Below, piece by piece: positions 25,589 to 37,700 of a stretch of DNA of 64,000 nucleotides. The notes under the pieces are model-generated. The model did not search any database, had not been told where the DNA came from, and saw nothing but the letters and a program-made list of their open reading frames with translations. Source of the DNA: Nemopilema nomurai. Its lineage: Eukaryota; Cnidaria; Scyphozoa; Rhizostomeae; Rhizostomatidae. The position numbers and the translations under genes are program-made. Within the stretch, counting starts at the first letter, position 1, and each line of letters opens with the position of its first letter. The DNA lies in contig PEDN01001352.1 of assembly GCA_003864495.1 (NCBI GenBank), positions 1,116,001-1,180,000 of the forward strand, in the 5' to 3' direction.

Positions 25589-26665
25589 CCAAAATTCCTT
25601 TAACAATTCAAAGACAAGTATTTTCAATCACAACAGCTTGTTACCCTCTACTGTGCTACCTAAAGAAGTAAAGGATACAAGGTTATCTGGTCCCTACGTC
25701 GGATGACATTTGAAGTTATTATACTCAAAACCCCTACATTCTAAATGTGGAATCAAAACTTCAGCAGTTCCTAAGCATATCTTCATGTGTGTTAGAGGAA
25801 ACCTTCGGTAAGCAGGCAAAGAGGCACTCAAAAACTTGACCTTTCACCATCGGGGTCTGAATTTTCTTAATCTCGATGAATGAGAGTATTCAGGTTAGGA
25901 TAGATTTTGTCACTATTTATCGGCGAGTATATATTAATGTAAATATTGTATAAAGCATGGTGTGTTTATTTTTAATATGTCGATTTGCGGTTGTTACATA
26001 CAGAAGTATTGATGTGACTCCATGCTTGAAGATTTGAGAATTCTACCCTTTGGTTTATCTTGAAAAAATCTGGAGTCTATTTCAATAGTTATTTAATGTA
26101 CTGATTTCCAAAAAAACTTGTAATGTCAATTTAATGACTCACCTATATTATTCCCTAAAGTAAAATAAATGCAGAAAGTCCTATAGAGGAAAGATAAAAA
26201 CTACGATTTCGAATCAAATTCGGTTTCATTACAAATATTTCTGATATAGAAAATATACGAAAATATTACATAATTTGAGATTTTTGAATCTGGTTTCAAC
26301 ATTCAGGTACAAAAAAAATTCTTATAGTTCTTTTAAGCTTTAACTTTCCTGGCAAAAGTGGAGCATTCATCATGGCATGGTCCCCCTTTGCACAGTTACA
26401 CTTGCGTACAACCCGGGTATATCTTCTTGGTTTGTGTTGTAGTTGTGGCTTTCTGTTTTTGGTTAGTAATGACGTTGCTACATCTTTCTATATAATGCTC
26501 TTAAATGGCGATTGGTTCTTCTAAACTACCAAACAAAGAAAAATTCTGTCTGATTAATAAGTCAATGATGGACTGATTCATCGAAGTCAAAGTAGCATCT
26601 AAGGCTTCCATACTCCTTTATCAGAATGCAGACCAAATCATGACCGCATACAGCAACCATAGGGC
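25589..26665. other. Convergent 3' region between the coiled-coil gene and PGGHG
   Basis: No gene seen. The stretch should hold the 3' UTRs of two genes transcribed towards each other. It is AT-rich and without a clear repeat. Confidence 0.5.
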
Positions 26666-29600
26666 CTAAGCAGCAGTTTCCTCCGACTTTATTACTGCTT
26701 TGGCGTTTGCAAAGTTGCAGGGGAACCCGACTTCCAGGGGGAAGGTTTTACCATCCGTTGCCAAAACCAGTTTTTCTCTCGATTCAAACACTTGAGTAAC
26801 CACGACGGTGGTGTTCTGTGAATCGAAACCAAAGTTGATTTTGTTGCCAAGGTAGGTGATGCCGTAAAAGCCGATGCGATCTGTCTCTTCGGGGAGGACT
26901 GGGTCCAAATACAATCCATCCAACTTTAAACGTATACCGCCGTAGCCAAAGACGACGCTTTGGAGGAATCCGCCAGCGCCTGTTATAAAGTTGACCTCGC
27001 CTCCATGCGGGGTTTCTGTCCACACCTACAAAAAGAAACCAAATAAACGACATCATTGAGAAACCTACATCGATAATTATGTTTACATAAGCTTTGTCCC
27101 GCTCTTGATTGACTGGTGATACAATAAGCACCAATACGAGCAGTGAACTTCGTTTTGAAAGACAGATCAATGAAGCGTAACAAAGCAACTCCATTCATTA
27201 CAAAACATTGACGATAGACCATCAAATCATTTCTAGAAGGCACTTAAAATCACACTGATTACTCACTACCAACACATTCCGTTGTAGGATATCAAATATA
27301 CAAAAACAATAACAGCAAAATGCCTAGAAAAACCTTGAAAGGCTCTGTAATATTTGCATAGCCCTCTTTAAACGAAGCAGATGCCAACGGCAATTTCTTC
27401 AACTCAATCCACCCAACAGCTAACATCGATTTTGTCATTGCGGGACCATTTTTGTCAGTTACCGCTTCGTATATTCTAAGGTCATTTTCCCGCACGGTCA
27501 TCGGCATTTCGTACATCAAGGGGTACCCAAGCAAAATGGTGTCAGCTTGCTTAACAACGGTTGTCTTTTTGTAGCCATCAAATTCCGGATGGTACTGGTT
27601 CTCTGTATCAAATGGAATATACATCTTCCCCGCAATATGTTTCCACGCGTCTGGCACTTCCATTTTGAGCTTTGTGAACAAGTAGACGGCAAACTCTAGA
27701 TTAATTTTCGCAATCACATTGGTGTAAACTGAATTATTGACGTCATAGTGATACTCGTCTGGACCTTGCACGTGGTTGATGCCGAAAGCATTTCTCGTTT
27801 TATCAAACACGACCCTGCTTTCCCAGAACTCGGCTACTCCTTGCAGCAGAGGCCTTCCTTGAGATTGAAACCATTTCTGGTCACGTGTTGCCATCCAGTA
27901 CTGCTGAACAGCGAATCCAATGTCACCAACAACGTGATGCTCAAATGTCGAATAGGGGAATGGCTCAGGACAAACTTCGACCCCACTGCTGGCGCTTTCC
28001 CAAGGAAACATCAGACCTATGAAAAACATTGACTTGGCAGTGAGCTATCAAACACTGTCTCATTGATCAAACACAAATTCTTGGAATGTCAATTTTTAGA
28101 AGATTATGAAGAAGATTCTGCTCAAGATCGAAATAGTCTTTCGAATGACAATTTGTCATTTGTCATAACCTTTGCAGAAACCATACAGAAATGTTTAAAT
28201 CACACTCAATTTCTATACTTCGATGCTGTTTTGGAATGCATGGCCTGAATTCGAAAATTCCAAAAATTGATCTTTTGCAGTCAAAATCTTTCATAATCAA
28301 TTGGTGTGCCTACCTTTGCAACCATGTGCTGTTGCTCTTTTAGAAGCTGCACTCATTCTTTCATATCGATACTGGAGACAGCTGCTGGCCATGTCTTGGT
28401 GGAACATCAAGATTGTTGGATACATCCAGGTTTCTTGGTCCCAGAAGGTATGTCCAAGGTAACCGTTACTAGGTAGCCCACCAGGGCTCAGGCCATGAGG
28501 CCAGGATGCTTGCAAAGAGCTTCGAGATCAAGAAAACGAAGCCTTGAGCTACAAGCATGTAAGACAGCTACATCCCAAACAAGAGGATGGCCATTTGATA
28601 TATGTTTGATACAGCCTTCATCACTTCCCATATTACATATATACCATAAAATGTGCAATCCATAACTACACTCCTAACAAATTTATTTGTCAACTATAAG
28701 CAAATCCTAGCTCCATGATAAATGCATTGTTGTTTTTTTAAAGACATCTTGTTAAAAAGCTTTCAGAGACTGAAATATTCATACAGAACCCTATTGCTTT
28801 GAAAACGTTGAGAAAACCTGCTACATAAAAGCTGCATTTGGTCAAGAATGAAATAGTTAAAGGAAAACAAAGGACAACAACATATCATTTCAAAATAATG
28901 TTGGAAACAAAGAATTAAAATTAGAAATGGACAAAGATATCAGCTTCATACCTCAGAATATAGTACATACTTGAATTGACGGCTTGGGCCAATTTTGAAT
29001 TTCCAGAAACTATGATTGTACCATCTTTCCACAGCTCTTCCCATTTCTTTACATGACTTTCCCAAAATCCATGATAATCCTCTGAAATTAATTTCTTAGC
29101 ATTCATAAAGTCAGCAATGGCTTTGGACTTGGGGTCTTTTGTTTCTAATGAAGAACAAACTGCTGTAATTCCATAGAAGTGTTTCCACTGCCCAGAGCCA
29201 GGGACTTCCAATTTAACAACATCATCAGGAAAATAGGCAACAGCCACTTCAACCTTTGAAACATCTGGACCCTCTGTCACACGAGTGTAGCCATCCAAAA
29301 TATTGAAGTCTGAAAGAAATTAGATGATGCATACCAAAATTGAACAAAACAACAAAACGCAACAAAACGTAATTGAAAGAAACTGAAAGGTTGGAATTTC
29401 CTTTCCATGTAATGGCATCTTCTTCTTCTTCTGGCAGGCATGGTATCAAATTAAAAACACAAGCAAACACATGTCCCTCTCACAAAAGTATATTTTATTA
29501 ATCAATATGTTTGGAGGCAAAGGGATGGCAATAGGCAACCAATTATTAAAGGCCTATAAAAAAGAGACAATTATCAGATTGTATTAGATGAATTTACCTT

Positions 29601-30063
29601 GCAGCTTCTCGTATTTAAAATCTATGTCTTCACTTTTCTCTCCCATATTGTTTTGCATCTGAAGAATGATACCATCTTTGCGACTTGTTTTCACATTGGT
29701 CTCTGTAATAAGGAGGTTTCTAAGTTTTCTATGTGCAAATACTTTCTGTTCGATAACTGTCTCCCCATTAGCATAATCGAAACTTTGAAAAAAGTAGCCT
29801 TTAGATGCATCGAGAGTATAACGCCGTGTTATACTGTTCTCAGGGAGCCCTTCAATAGAAACATTGACAGGCAAAGGCGAGGGTATCCTTGCCCTGTGGC
29901 TTTTTAGGTGATCGCCATTAAACACTCCGGCTGCATAAACTGTGTCACTAAACAGCCTCGTGCCAACGAACCCATTCGATATTGTAGCCATAAGCTCTTC
30001 ATTTTTAGGCAATTCATTGCTTGTGAACTGCCAGTCAGAAGAATCTGGAAATGGCACATCCAT
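26666..30063 (-). CDS. PGGHG: Protein-glucosylgalactosylhydroxylysine glucosidase (GH65), 690 aa
   Basis: Five coding exons: 29598-30063, 28952-29309, 28314-28519, 27334-28016, 26666-27025 (TAG), 691 codons with all phases closed. The start is the ATG at 30063 (MDVPFPDSSDW). An acceptor at 30093 (TGTCTTTAG) suggests a 5' UTR intron just upstream. The product matches human PGGHG/ATHL1 throughout: ATISNGFVGTRLFSDT, HGLSPGGL, FWDQETWMYPTILMFH (around residues 300-312), WESASSGVEVCPE, GPDEYHYDVNNSVYTN (428-443), FHPEFDGY-type YHPEFDGY, VVKQAD and VNFITGAGGFLQSVVFG. The Asp in FWDQ and the Glu in GPDEYH (about 302 and 431) align with proposed catalytic carboxylates of this enzyme. It removes glucose from Glc-Gal-hydroxylysine on collagen. 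No signal peptide is visible. The donor of exon 4 (GTTTTT) is weak. A MITE begins 118 bp upstream of the start codon. Confidence 0.95.
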
Positions 30064-30181
30064 CCTATTTCCATTGGTTTTAAACTTGGAACACTGCCTA
30101 AAGACAGCAACCAAAAAACATCAAAACGAGGCTAGTGTATCAATGTTGCCATCGCCCTTGCACTCCCCCTCCAATCAACTA

Positions 30182-30575
30182 CACGCTTTTTTATAAGGAA
30201 CCTACCTCAAGGCCTAGTTCCAAAAGTTCCTTATTCGTAGTCAAATCATCAGATTTTAGTACCAAAAGTTCCTTAAAAGTTCCTTCAGTTATCACTTTCG
30301 GTGCTTTTACTACAATAAGCGTTAACACTTAACAGAGAGGGGCGAGACAGCATATGCGGAAACTACTCAATGAAGCACTTGACACACGAATAGCAAACAA
30401 TCTATGCGAGTATTGGCTGCAAATGAATGGAACCGGCTTTTTAGTTCTTGATGGTTGCAATTTTCAAATCGAAAAGTTCCTTAGTGATTTGGTTTTTAGA
30501 AGTATAAGTTCTTTAAATATTTCGGCCTTCTACATGAAGGTTCCATATAAAATGGTTCTTTATAAAAAAAGCGTG
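30182..30575 (+). mobile_element. MITE with CACGC termini and TA duplication, copy A
   Basis: The element starts CACGCTTTTTTATAAGGAAC after a TA at 30180-30181. It ends TTCTTTATAAAAAAAGCGTG before a TA at 30576-30577. The terminal inverted repeats are about 24 bp, and repeated AAGTTCCTTA motifs sit inside. A TA duplication points to the Tc1/mariner (IS630) group; no transposase is encoded. A second, 470-bp copy in opposite orientation is at 46736-47205, similar along most of its length. The frame beginning near 30354 and its counterpart in copy B are alike because the DNA is alike. Confidence 0.75.
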
Positions 30576-30576
30576 T

Positions 30577-32502
30577 AATGCCTTTCCTTGAGTAAAGCAT
30601 AAGACCTCCTCCAAATTCCAACCTATCCAGGCGTGTTGGACTTTTGCAATTGTTAATGAAAAACGATTCCGTTTTAAAGTCCGAGTTTAATCTTGCTTCT
30701 TCTATGAGTAAAACACAAGGAAAACATATTTCTGCAAACATTCTGAGATCAGTGATTTTATCTCTCAGTCTATTTATGTTTAAAAAAATTTTAGGTTTCA
30801 CGCAATATCCTAGTGTTATTATCATATTCAGACCTTTCTTCTTTAGTTCTTAGTTCGGTGTTGGCAAGGAAAGCATTCTTTCCAGGCTTCATCTCCTTAG
30901 AGATGAATATTATCTTGATAAAAGATCTACGCGGTGGCTACTTATCAGAAAAATGTGTGCAAGGCCAATCACCGCTGTAAAGAAAACTGCACCACTGTAT
31001 CAGCTGCATCGATCTGGTTTTCTTCAATAATCAAACCATAATTTGTTGAGAAAATCCCCAAACCTGGGATTGAAGCCACAAGGATTGTAACTGAGGTTGC
31101 GGAGCAAGTTCATACCGGATTCGAGCGTTTACACACGAGCACTTCACCCAATCCGTTCCGTATCGGATTGGTCTCATACTACTTTCGTAGCGGAGCGAAA
31201 CCGTACCGGATTGGGTCTTCGTCGTGTAAACGGATATGAAGTGAATCCGATATGAAGTGAATCCGATATGAAGTGAATCCGATATGAAGTGAATCCGGTA
31301 TCGTGTAAACGGAAGGCCTATCTTGTATGCAACGAATCCGATATGCAGTGAATCCGGTATCGTGTAAACGGGGCTTGAGAGTATTTCGTGAATTTAGAGC
31401 CTTCAATATTACAAAATGTAGACTCTTCCATGTTCCCACATGTATACAAGAAACAATAACGTTTTGTCGCACAATTGCTTTTATCGTTCTCTGTGTAATA
31501 AATGTTGACCTTTTCTCGGCAGAAAGGCTCAAGAAAGATGGTCACAAAAGTGTTCAACTTGCTGGCATTAAAAACCAAACAGGCTTTGGATACAATAAGG
31601 ATAAATTGTTATGACATTTGTTTCATAATCGTGTCTTCCGCGCTGCTCGCTTCGTTTGTGTCGCCACAATCCAATAAAACCAGCAGCCAGCATGTCACCT
31701 AAGGAATGCTTGAGAAAGGCCTTGTCGCCTACGTGTTATTCGTTTAGGGTTTATTTAAGGTGTGTCTGCTGTTGAAGAAGACCTTTGGGGTAACGCTTGG
31801 GAAAGGTTACGCCAATGTCACGTTCGCATGCTGTTTGTCGCATGGAATGTAGATGCCAGGAAAGATTTATATCGGAAGAAAAAGAAAGGAACATTTTGCA
31901 TTCGGATCTACGTCGTTGTAGTATGTTGGCCATCCCTCAATGTTACGCATGCATCAAAATTGAGATATTTGAAAACGCTGTTGAAAACGCTGTTGAAAAC
32001 GCAGTGATTTGAGAACGAAGTGTTTCGAACCAGGATGTTGGAAGCACTTAAAAATTCGCGGGCTCACATTCTAATTGGAAGGGGCACTTTTGAGTCTTTG
32101 GGGCCCTTTCGGATGGTTTGCAAAAGTAGGGGCATGGCCCCTCTGCCCCCTGGCTGCTACGTCAGTCATATTCGTTCACCGGGGTTCAGCAGCCTGCTTG
32201 ATTTCGTTTATATGGGAGATCTCCCGGTGATTAGGGGTCCCCTAGGCAGGTAGTCGGAGCCAAGATCTCGGTTAGACCGCCTAGCCCTCCTCATATGTAA
32301 AGAGAAATCATTTTAAAGAGAGGTTTGTACCAAAGGGGCAAAGACGGACGGCCAGGCCGGGCAAAAGTTGCCAATGCAAACAGGCCCAAAAACTTTGATA
32401 ACTCCGTAGGGAATAACACGCATTGTTGCGCTGACAATCATAAAATGAACAATAAGAAATGTCGCATTTCAATCCCGCCGTCAAGCATTCAGGAGTTGGC
32501 CA
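30577..32502. other. Intergenic, repeat-rich, between the PGGHG-side MITE and the 7TM gene
   Basis: Contains the foldback element at 31126-31370. It also holds a short direct triplication of GAAAACGCTGTT near 31971-32004, and a 45-bp stretch at 31768-31812 that resembles 56203-56244. No gene is recognised; the region near 32325-32500 could be the 5' UTR of the 7TM gene. Confidence 0.4.
31126..31370. repeat. Foldback-like repeat with four 16-bp tandem units
   Basis: The ends are inverted: CGTTTACACACGAGCACTTC at 31126 and, in reverse complement from 31370, CGTTTACACGATACCGGATT. The motif GTGTAAACGG also recurs inside (near 31223 and 31304). At 31233-31296 the unit GATATGAAGTGAATCC occurs four times perfectly. 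Non-coding; probably a foldback or MITE-type element with an expanded core. Confidence 0.6.
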
Positions 32503-33444
32503 ATGAGGAGCGACCCAGATTCAAAGCCGCGACCGATGTTGCTTTGGCTTTGCCAGGGATGTAATCCACGGACGGTGTTTGAAGTCAAGGATATGAACGT
32601 CATCAGTGTCATTTATTTAATCATATTCACTTGCTTTGGGGCAGTCAACATACGGAATTGTGTGAAAATATGGCGGGGCATCACAGGCACTGCAGATTAT
32701 CTTGTCTCGTCCCTCGCTTTCTGCCTTGGGTTAGCAGACATACTATCTACCGTGATTGCTATTTTCAAGTTGGTCTCAGCTCACAAGCCGGGGAAAGAGG
32801 AAGTTAACGAAAGTTCCTGTTATCCTTATCGTTCTTCGTTCCCACTCTACATCGTAGCGAATTACTTAGTTCTCGTTACATTTATGGTTACAAGTTTTAA
32901 ACGTGATAATCGAACGTGCGACGGCAGAAGCAAGATAAAGAAAGCAGCCATTTTTATCAAAACATTAGTTTCTGCAGTTTTCTCGTTCACCTGCTTTTAC
33001 TTTGGTGACAAAGGCCTGCTCATTGAAAATGGTGAGCATTGTGAGTTTTCGCATAAAGCAAAGATTGGACTCCGCATTTCGCATGGACAAGAAGATTGGG
33101 ATAACTTCCTGTTGCAATTGCTTATTCTCGTGTCTGGATTCATCTTTATACTTTCCTTGCTTTCAGTTGAAGCTAACGGGAAAAGAAAAATGAGTGTGGA
33201 ATCTGCTGAGACAACCGGAGCTGTCAACAATAAACCGTTCGTTTTCATGGTGTTGATATTCACACTATCGTTTGGTTTGTGCTCAAAAATTATTCTGCAT
33301 AGAGTTTTGCAGCATGTCTCCCCTTTAGTTAACAGTCTATCAGACCTATTGCCTTTGATGGTTACTTCATCGATTCCTACCGTTTACATCTTTTCGCTGG
33401 ATTCGCCTAGCTATCCCAACGAGACCAAGGAACTGATCACATGA
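32503..33444 (+). CDS. Intronless seven-transmembrane receptor-like orphan, 313 aa
   Basis: A single open frame ends at the TGA at 33442-33444. The ATG at 32503 is the longest start; the ATG at 32593 (MNVISVIYLII) lies directly before membrane segment 1. I count seven hydrophobic segments, roughly residues 33-50, 66-88, 110-132, 147-166, 199-221, 244-264 and 281-301. Several features echo class A GPCRs: an Asn in TM1 (GAVNIRNC), SLAFCLGLADILSTV in TM2 in place of LAxADL, a Cys before TM3 (ESSCYPY), a Cys in the second outer loop (GEHCEF), and IPTVYIF where NPxxY is usual. The DRY motif is absent (TSFKRDN follows TM3). I recognise no subfamily. A lineage-restricted class A-like receptor is the best guess; another 7TM fold is possible. 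Intronless structure is common for cnidarian GPCR expansions. Confidence 0.6.
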   Translation: MRSDPDSKPRPMLLWLCQGCNPRTVFEVKDMNVISVIYLIIFTCFGAVNIRNCVKIWRGITGTADYLVSSLAFCLGLADILSTVIAIFKLVSAHKPGKEEVNESSCYPYRSSFPLYIVANYLVLVTFMVTSFKRDNRTCDGRSKIKKAAIFIKTLVSAVFSFTCFYFGDKGLLIENGEHCEFSHKAKIGLRISHGQEDWDNFLLQLLILVSGFIFILSLLSVEANGKRKMSVESAETTGAVNNKPFVFMVLIFTLSFGLCSKIILHRVLQHVSPLVNSLSDLLPLMVTSSIPTVYIFSLDSPSYPNETKELIT

Positions 33445-34760
33445 ATTTATCGGGCTGCCTCGCCTGTCTCAGTTGATGGCCCGTGTCAGTCAAAGCCCAG
33501 GGGATTCGTAACTTGAAAGGTCATTCCCCTAGTGGTTCTCCATTACCTAAGCCATCATTTGATAATTATATAAAATTATTGGTATAATGAGTAATCATAT
33601 CTCTATATGACTAACTATGTAAAGAAATTAAGCTTTTTAATGAAATTTAAAATATTTGGCATTTTTAAACATGTTAGCAAGTAATCATTTTGTATTGGAT
33701 GTTGTTTCAGTTTGTTTTTAAAGTTAATAATTTAAAAAGCTTCTAGTTAGCTGTTGATGGCAAACAGCAATTGAAAAAGTCTGCCAAAGGAGATATTGCA
33801 AATATTCAAGTAGATTGATTAATTTATCCTATCTAGTAACAGGTATAATTTTTTATTTGAAATATCCATCTGGTTTCTACAAAACATTAACAAAAAAGAT
33901 GGAGCATTCTTGCAAAGTAGATGCAAAGATGTTGAAATGTGAAAGTTTTTGTTCTGTGGCCTTTTCTTTGAAGGGCTACCATGTCCCTTGGGGTCTCTGT
34001 TTGTTTAGGTAAACTATTTACTTGATGAGTAAAGACATGTCAATACTTTTAAATGCTTAAGTTGTTTTCTTGTTTCCAATTCTTCTAGTTATGATAAGTA
34101 CAACTTTTCAAAATGGTTATAATTGATTCTGATCCTGGTGCAACTAACTGGATAAGCCATGCCCACTCCTTCCTGGCTTCAGCACTGCTTAGACTTCCTA
34201 TTCAGCAAGAAAAAAAGATATGATTTGCAAATTGTGGGATAGTACCTGTGTCTACTTCTCTTTTTGGTTGGCTATACTGGTTGAGTCGAAACTGACAGAT
34301 TTGGAAAGAAGAACTTTACCTTTCAATCAATCAATCAATCATTGAAATCATTCTACTGCCACCCTTTGAATGTTATGAAAAATATATTTACAATTGGATA
34401 TTTTAAAAGTTCAGCTCAATGTTTCTAAGGTGACTTTTTCTGAAAAAACGTATTGGAAGAGCTGAAAATGCGTGAGCACAAAATCTAGCAAGAATAATGG
34501 GTGAAAAAATGGCTAATCGGATTGCATAGACCAAATGTTAGTAAGGCAAATAGATGCGCGAAAATTAAAAGAAATGAGGGCTTCTCAACGATTGTCATGG
34601 AAAACTTCAGCCAGTTCAAAACAAATCATTTACCAATGTGGTCCTTCTATGTATATAGAAGATGCCACTGTAGCATTGTTATTAATTATTGTCAACATTT
34701 CTGCTTATATTTAGAATTCAAACATTTAATTTTGTTGTCCTCTTCAACTAATTATACTAG
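33445..34760. other. Intergenic, no gene seen
   Basis: AT-rich. Holds a short (AATC)n microsatellite near 34325-34342 and presumably the 3' UTR of the 7TM gene. The frame at 34501-34779 shows nothing recognisable. Confidence 0.4.
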
Positions 34761-37700
34761 TAGAGTAAAATTTTCCTAGACCTTGTTTTGAAGGTGTTTT
34801 CTAGATCAAAAAATGTGCTGAACAAAATGGGCTTGGGAGACCCTCTCAAAAATTTGAGCGTTTTTGGCCAGGGGGTTATGTCTGATAAGGGCCAAATATT
34901 CTCATGAAATCACCATAGCAATCGATTTCACGCCATAAAATGGAAGAAATTGATATCAAATTAACCAGTCCACAGGTCAAGACTGACAATCGTTCCCATT
35001 ATATCATTCCCCAGTAAAAATACCCTCAAAATGACCTTTTTGGTAAAGCGGGCCCTGGTTTTCAATTATAATTTTCACATTGTGCTTATTCGTACTATTA
35101 TCAAATCCAAATGCGCTGTTTCAAAACAAAACGTGGTTCAAAGGTAATATCAGTGTATTACTGTAAGTATTGAAATTTATTAGCTGTATAATCCAGAAAA
35201 TTCTCTGTTGTTTTACAATTCAAAGTCACTCTCATCTTCTTCGGCTGCCACCTAACTTCCTGCTCACTGTCGTAATCTGAAAAACTGCTCGTATCTGATA
35301 CACTGTCATCGTCGTCATCTCTCTGCCCCGTATCTGTTATTACAGACATCATAAACCTCTTTGGCATTGGGGCTTTCGCGTATCTTAACGGTTGACACTT
35401 TCTATTTTCCAAAGTCCAACCATGGTTGACGGGAGATGATCAGGCTTGTCAAAGTTTACCAGAATGTTTGCTTGGTAGTTAACTCCGATGATAGGTGCTG
35501 ACCATTACTGATGCTTTGTTGAATTATTTGGCGGATTAGTGCCTCGTACATTAAACGGAGACATCTAATACCTCTTTTGTAATGCTTCCCACAAAGTGCC
35601 CTGTCCACTGAACCCTCAGCGATAGCACCAGCTGCAACAAGAACATCACTTAGCCCAGACCCTTTGAACCTTTTATTGATTGCTGACATGAAGGAACGCT
35701 GAGTATGGAAGAGACCCAAAAAGGCACAATGAGATCGAACTGTTCAGGATTTTCGTATTTTAACTGAACAATTAGCCTATAAACTGGTTGGTCACCAACA
35801 ATCTGGATGAAAGGCATTGACTTCTTTTTCGCTACGGCAAATACACGGTTCATAACCTCATTTACAACCGGCTTTCCAGGTGGTCTCGGCAATGTCAGGT
35901 AGTAGAATGGTTTACTCTTGGCAGGAATAAGCTGGATGCTGGATTGACATCCTAAAAATGAACCAGTGCTTTGGTTTTCGGGTGAAATTGTCTCACCATT
36001 TTCATTAAGTCGGGCCAAAGAATGGATTATTCCTCGAACCCTTTGCTCTTTGGTATCTTTTGGTATGACATCAAGTTGTTTCCGCACCTCTGGAACTCCA
36101 CGTTTGAATGCCTTGTGAGGGAATCTCCTATTTTGTTCTGCAATGATTTTCTCGATCTCTGAAGACTTGGTCATTGACAGTTGGGGATGATTTTCCCTAC
36201 AAACGTCATTGGCAGTATTTTCAGGTTGTACAAACATTACATTTGTCCGAGAGATGTGTCTGCTCCTGTCATTGTGTCGTCTTGAAAATCATCATTGTCA
36301 AAAATAGCTGTTCTAGGAACATTGCTTGCAATTTCTTCTGTGCATCCCTCATCCGTCTCTAATTCATACTTGGCCCACGCAGCATACAAATCTAAGACAT
36401 CTTGGTAACTGATTCCGAGCGCAAATCTTTTCATCAAAGCTATAATTTCGCGACTTCTTGTGAATCCATGAATTGTCATCGACAAGTTTGTTTGGAAAGA
36501 AGAGCGGTTTCCACAAATGAATGAATATAGTAAAGATGATAGAGAAGCAATCTCCGGACTTGTACAATTTCCGTCAAAGTCCTTTGCTTCTGGATTTTTA
36601 AGCCAGGTCAAACATTTTCTTAAAAGGATTTTGGGTTCTTCCTTTTGTATGAGTTCATCAACGCGGGGAGGCCAGTTCATGCATGCATCGCCTGCAATAT
36701 TTCTTTTCAACCGTCTTGCAACCGTGTTGAGCAATTGCTCTTCGTCAACTCCCCATGAATGTATCGCTGCTTCAACAAAGGATCCTCCTGAGGATGTGTC
36801 ATACACAATAGTGCTCATGTTCTTGTGATACCGATTATGGAATCATATCTTCCCGTTGAACACTTTCTGAAAAATGTTTTTCATGGTGCTTGTCTTGGTT
36901 GTACTGGTATCAAATCCAAAATTTCTAAGCATGTTTTCATAGTCAAATAGAAGCCCTTTTAAAGTCCTTGGCTCGTTCATCTCTATAACTACTTTTCGTA
37001 CATGAGCAAAAAACCTTTCTTTGACCTCAGACAAATGAACATCTTGCAAATGGAATCTTGAATCATTGTTTTCCCCGCTATATATGGCATTGATGTATTT
37101 CTTCCGGTAGGATTTATGGTAGCGAATTTCTGCAGCAAAGGGATCTGGTGTGCAGCGTATTATAGCCAGGATACGCTCTCGCATGGCAGCATCTTCAATG
37201 TATATAGTGTGCCTCTTGAAAGTGTTCCATGAATTCATCTGCTGAAGAAGATGCCATTGTCTCGCTTTGGATTCTTTTTGTCTTCAGGATATCTCCATAT
37301 CCATATCTTTTTGTCTCAAAAATATCTCCATGTCTATCTACTTCTCTCCATTCCAATGCAAAGGTCTTTGACTTTTGTTTTCGTTTCACAGTTTCTTACA
37401 TAGTATGCAAGTATCTAAATCTATAGCGTCACTTTTCCTTTTTCTCCCTTTGATTCTGATGATTCTGGTATAGATTTTGGCAACGGTTTAGACATTTTTG
37501 CATAAACTCGTGTTTACATAATACCTAAAAAGTAATCAAACAGCAGGGCTTTACATATATTACACGCATGCTTTCAAAAGAAACTGCTTGTAAGAAATTC
37601 AAATCCAAGGATTTTTAGTTCAAGGCATATTCCTTATTTTCTTGTAACAATCTATCTTAAACTTCATGAATGGATGAAAGATATTACTACAAACCTAAAA

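Noticed and set aside
30354..30578. Protein-coding gene inside the MITE (frame partly conserved in copy B)
   Set aside because: Similarity in the two copies is explained by DNA identity; the frame holds no recognised domain and runs into the terminal repeat.
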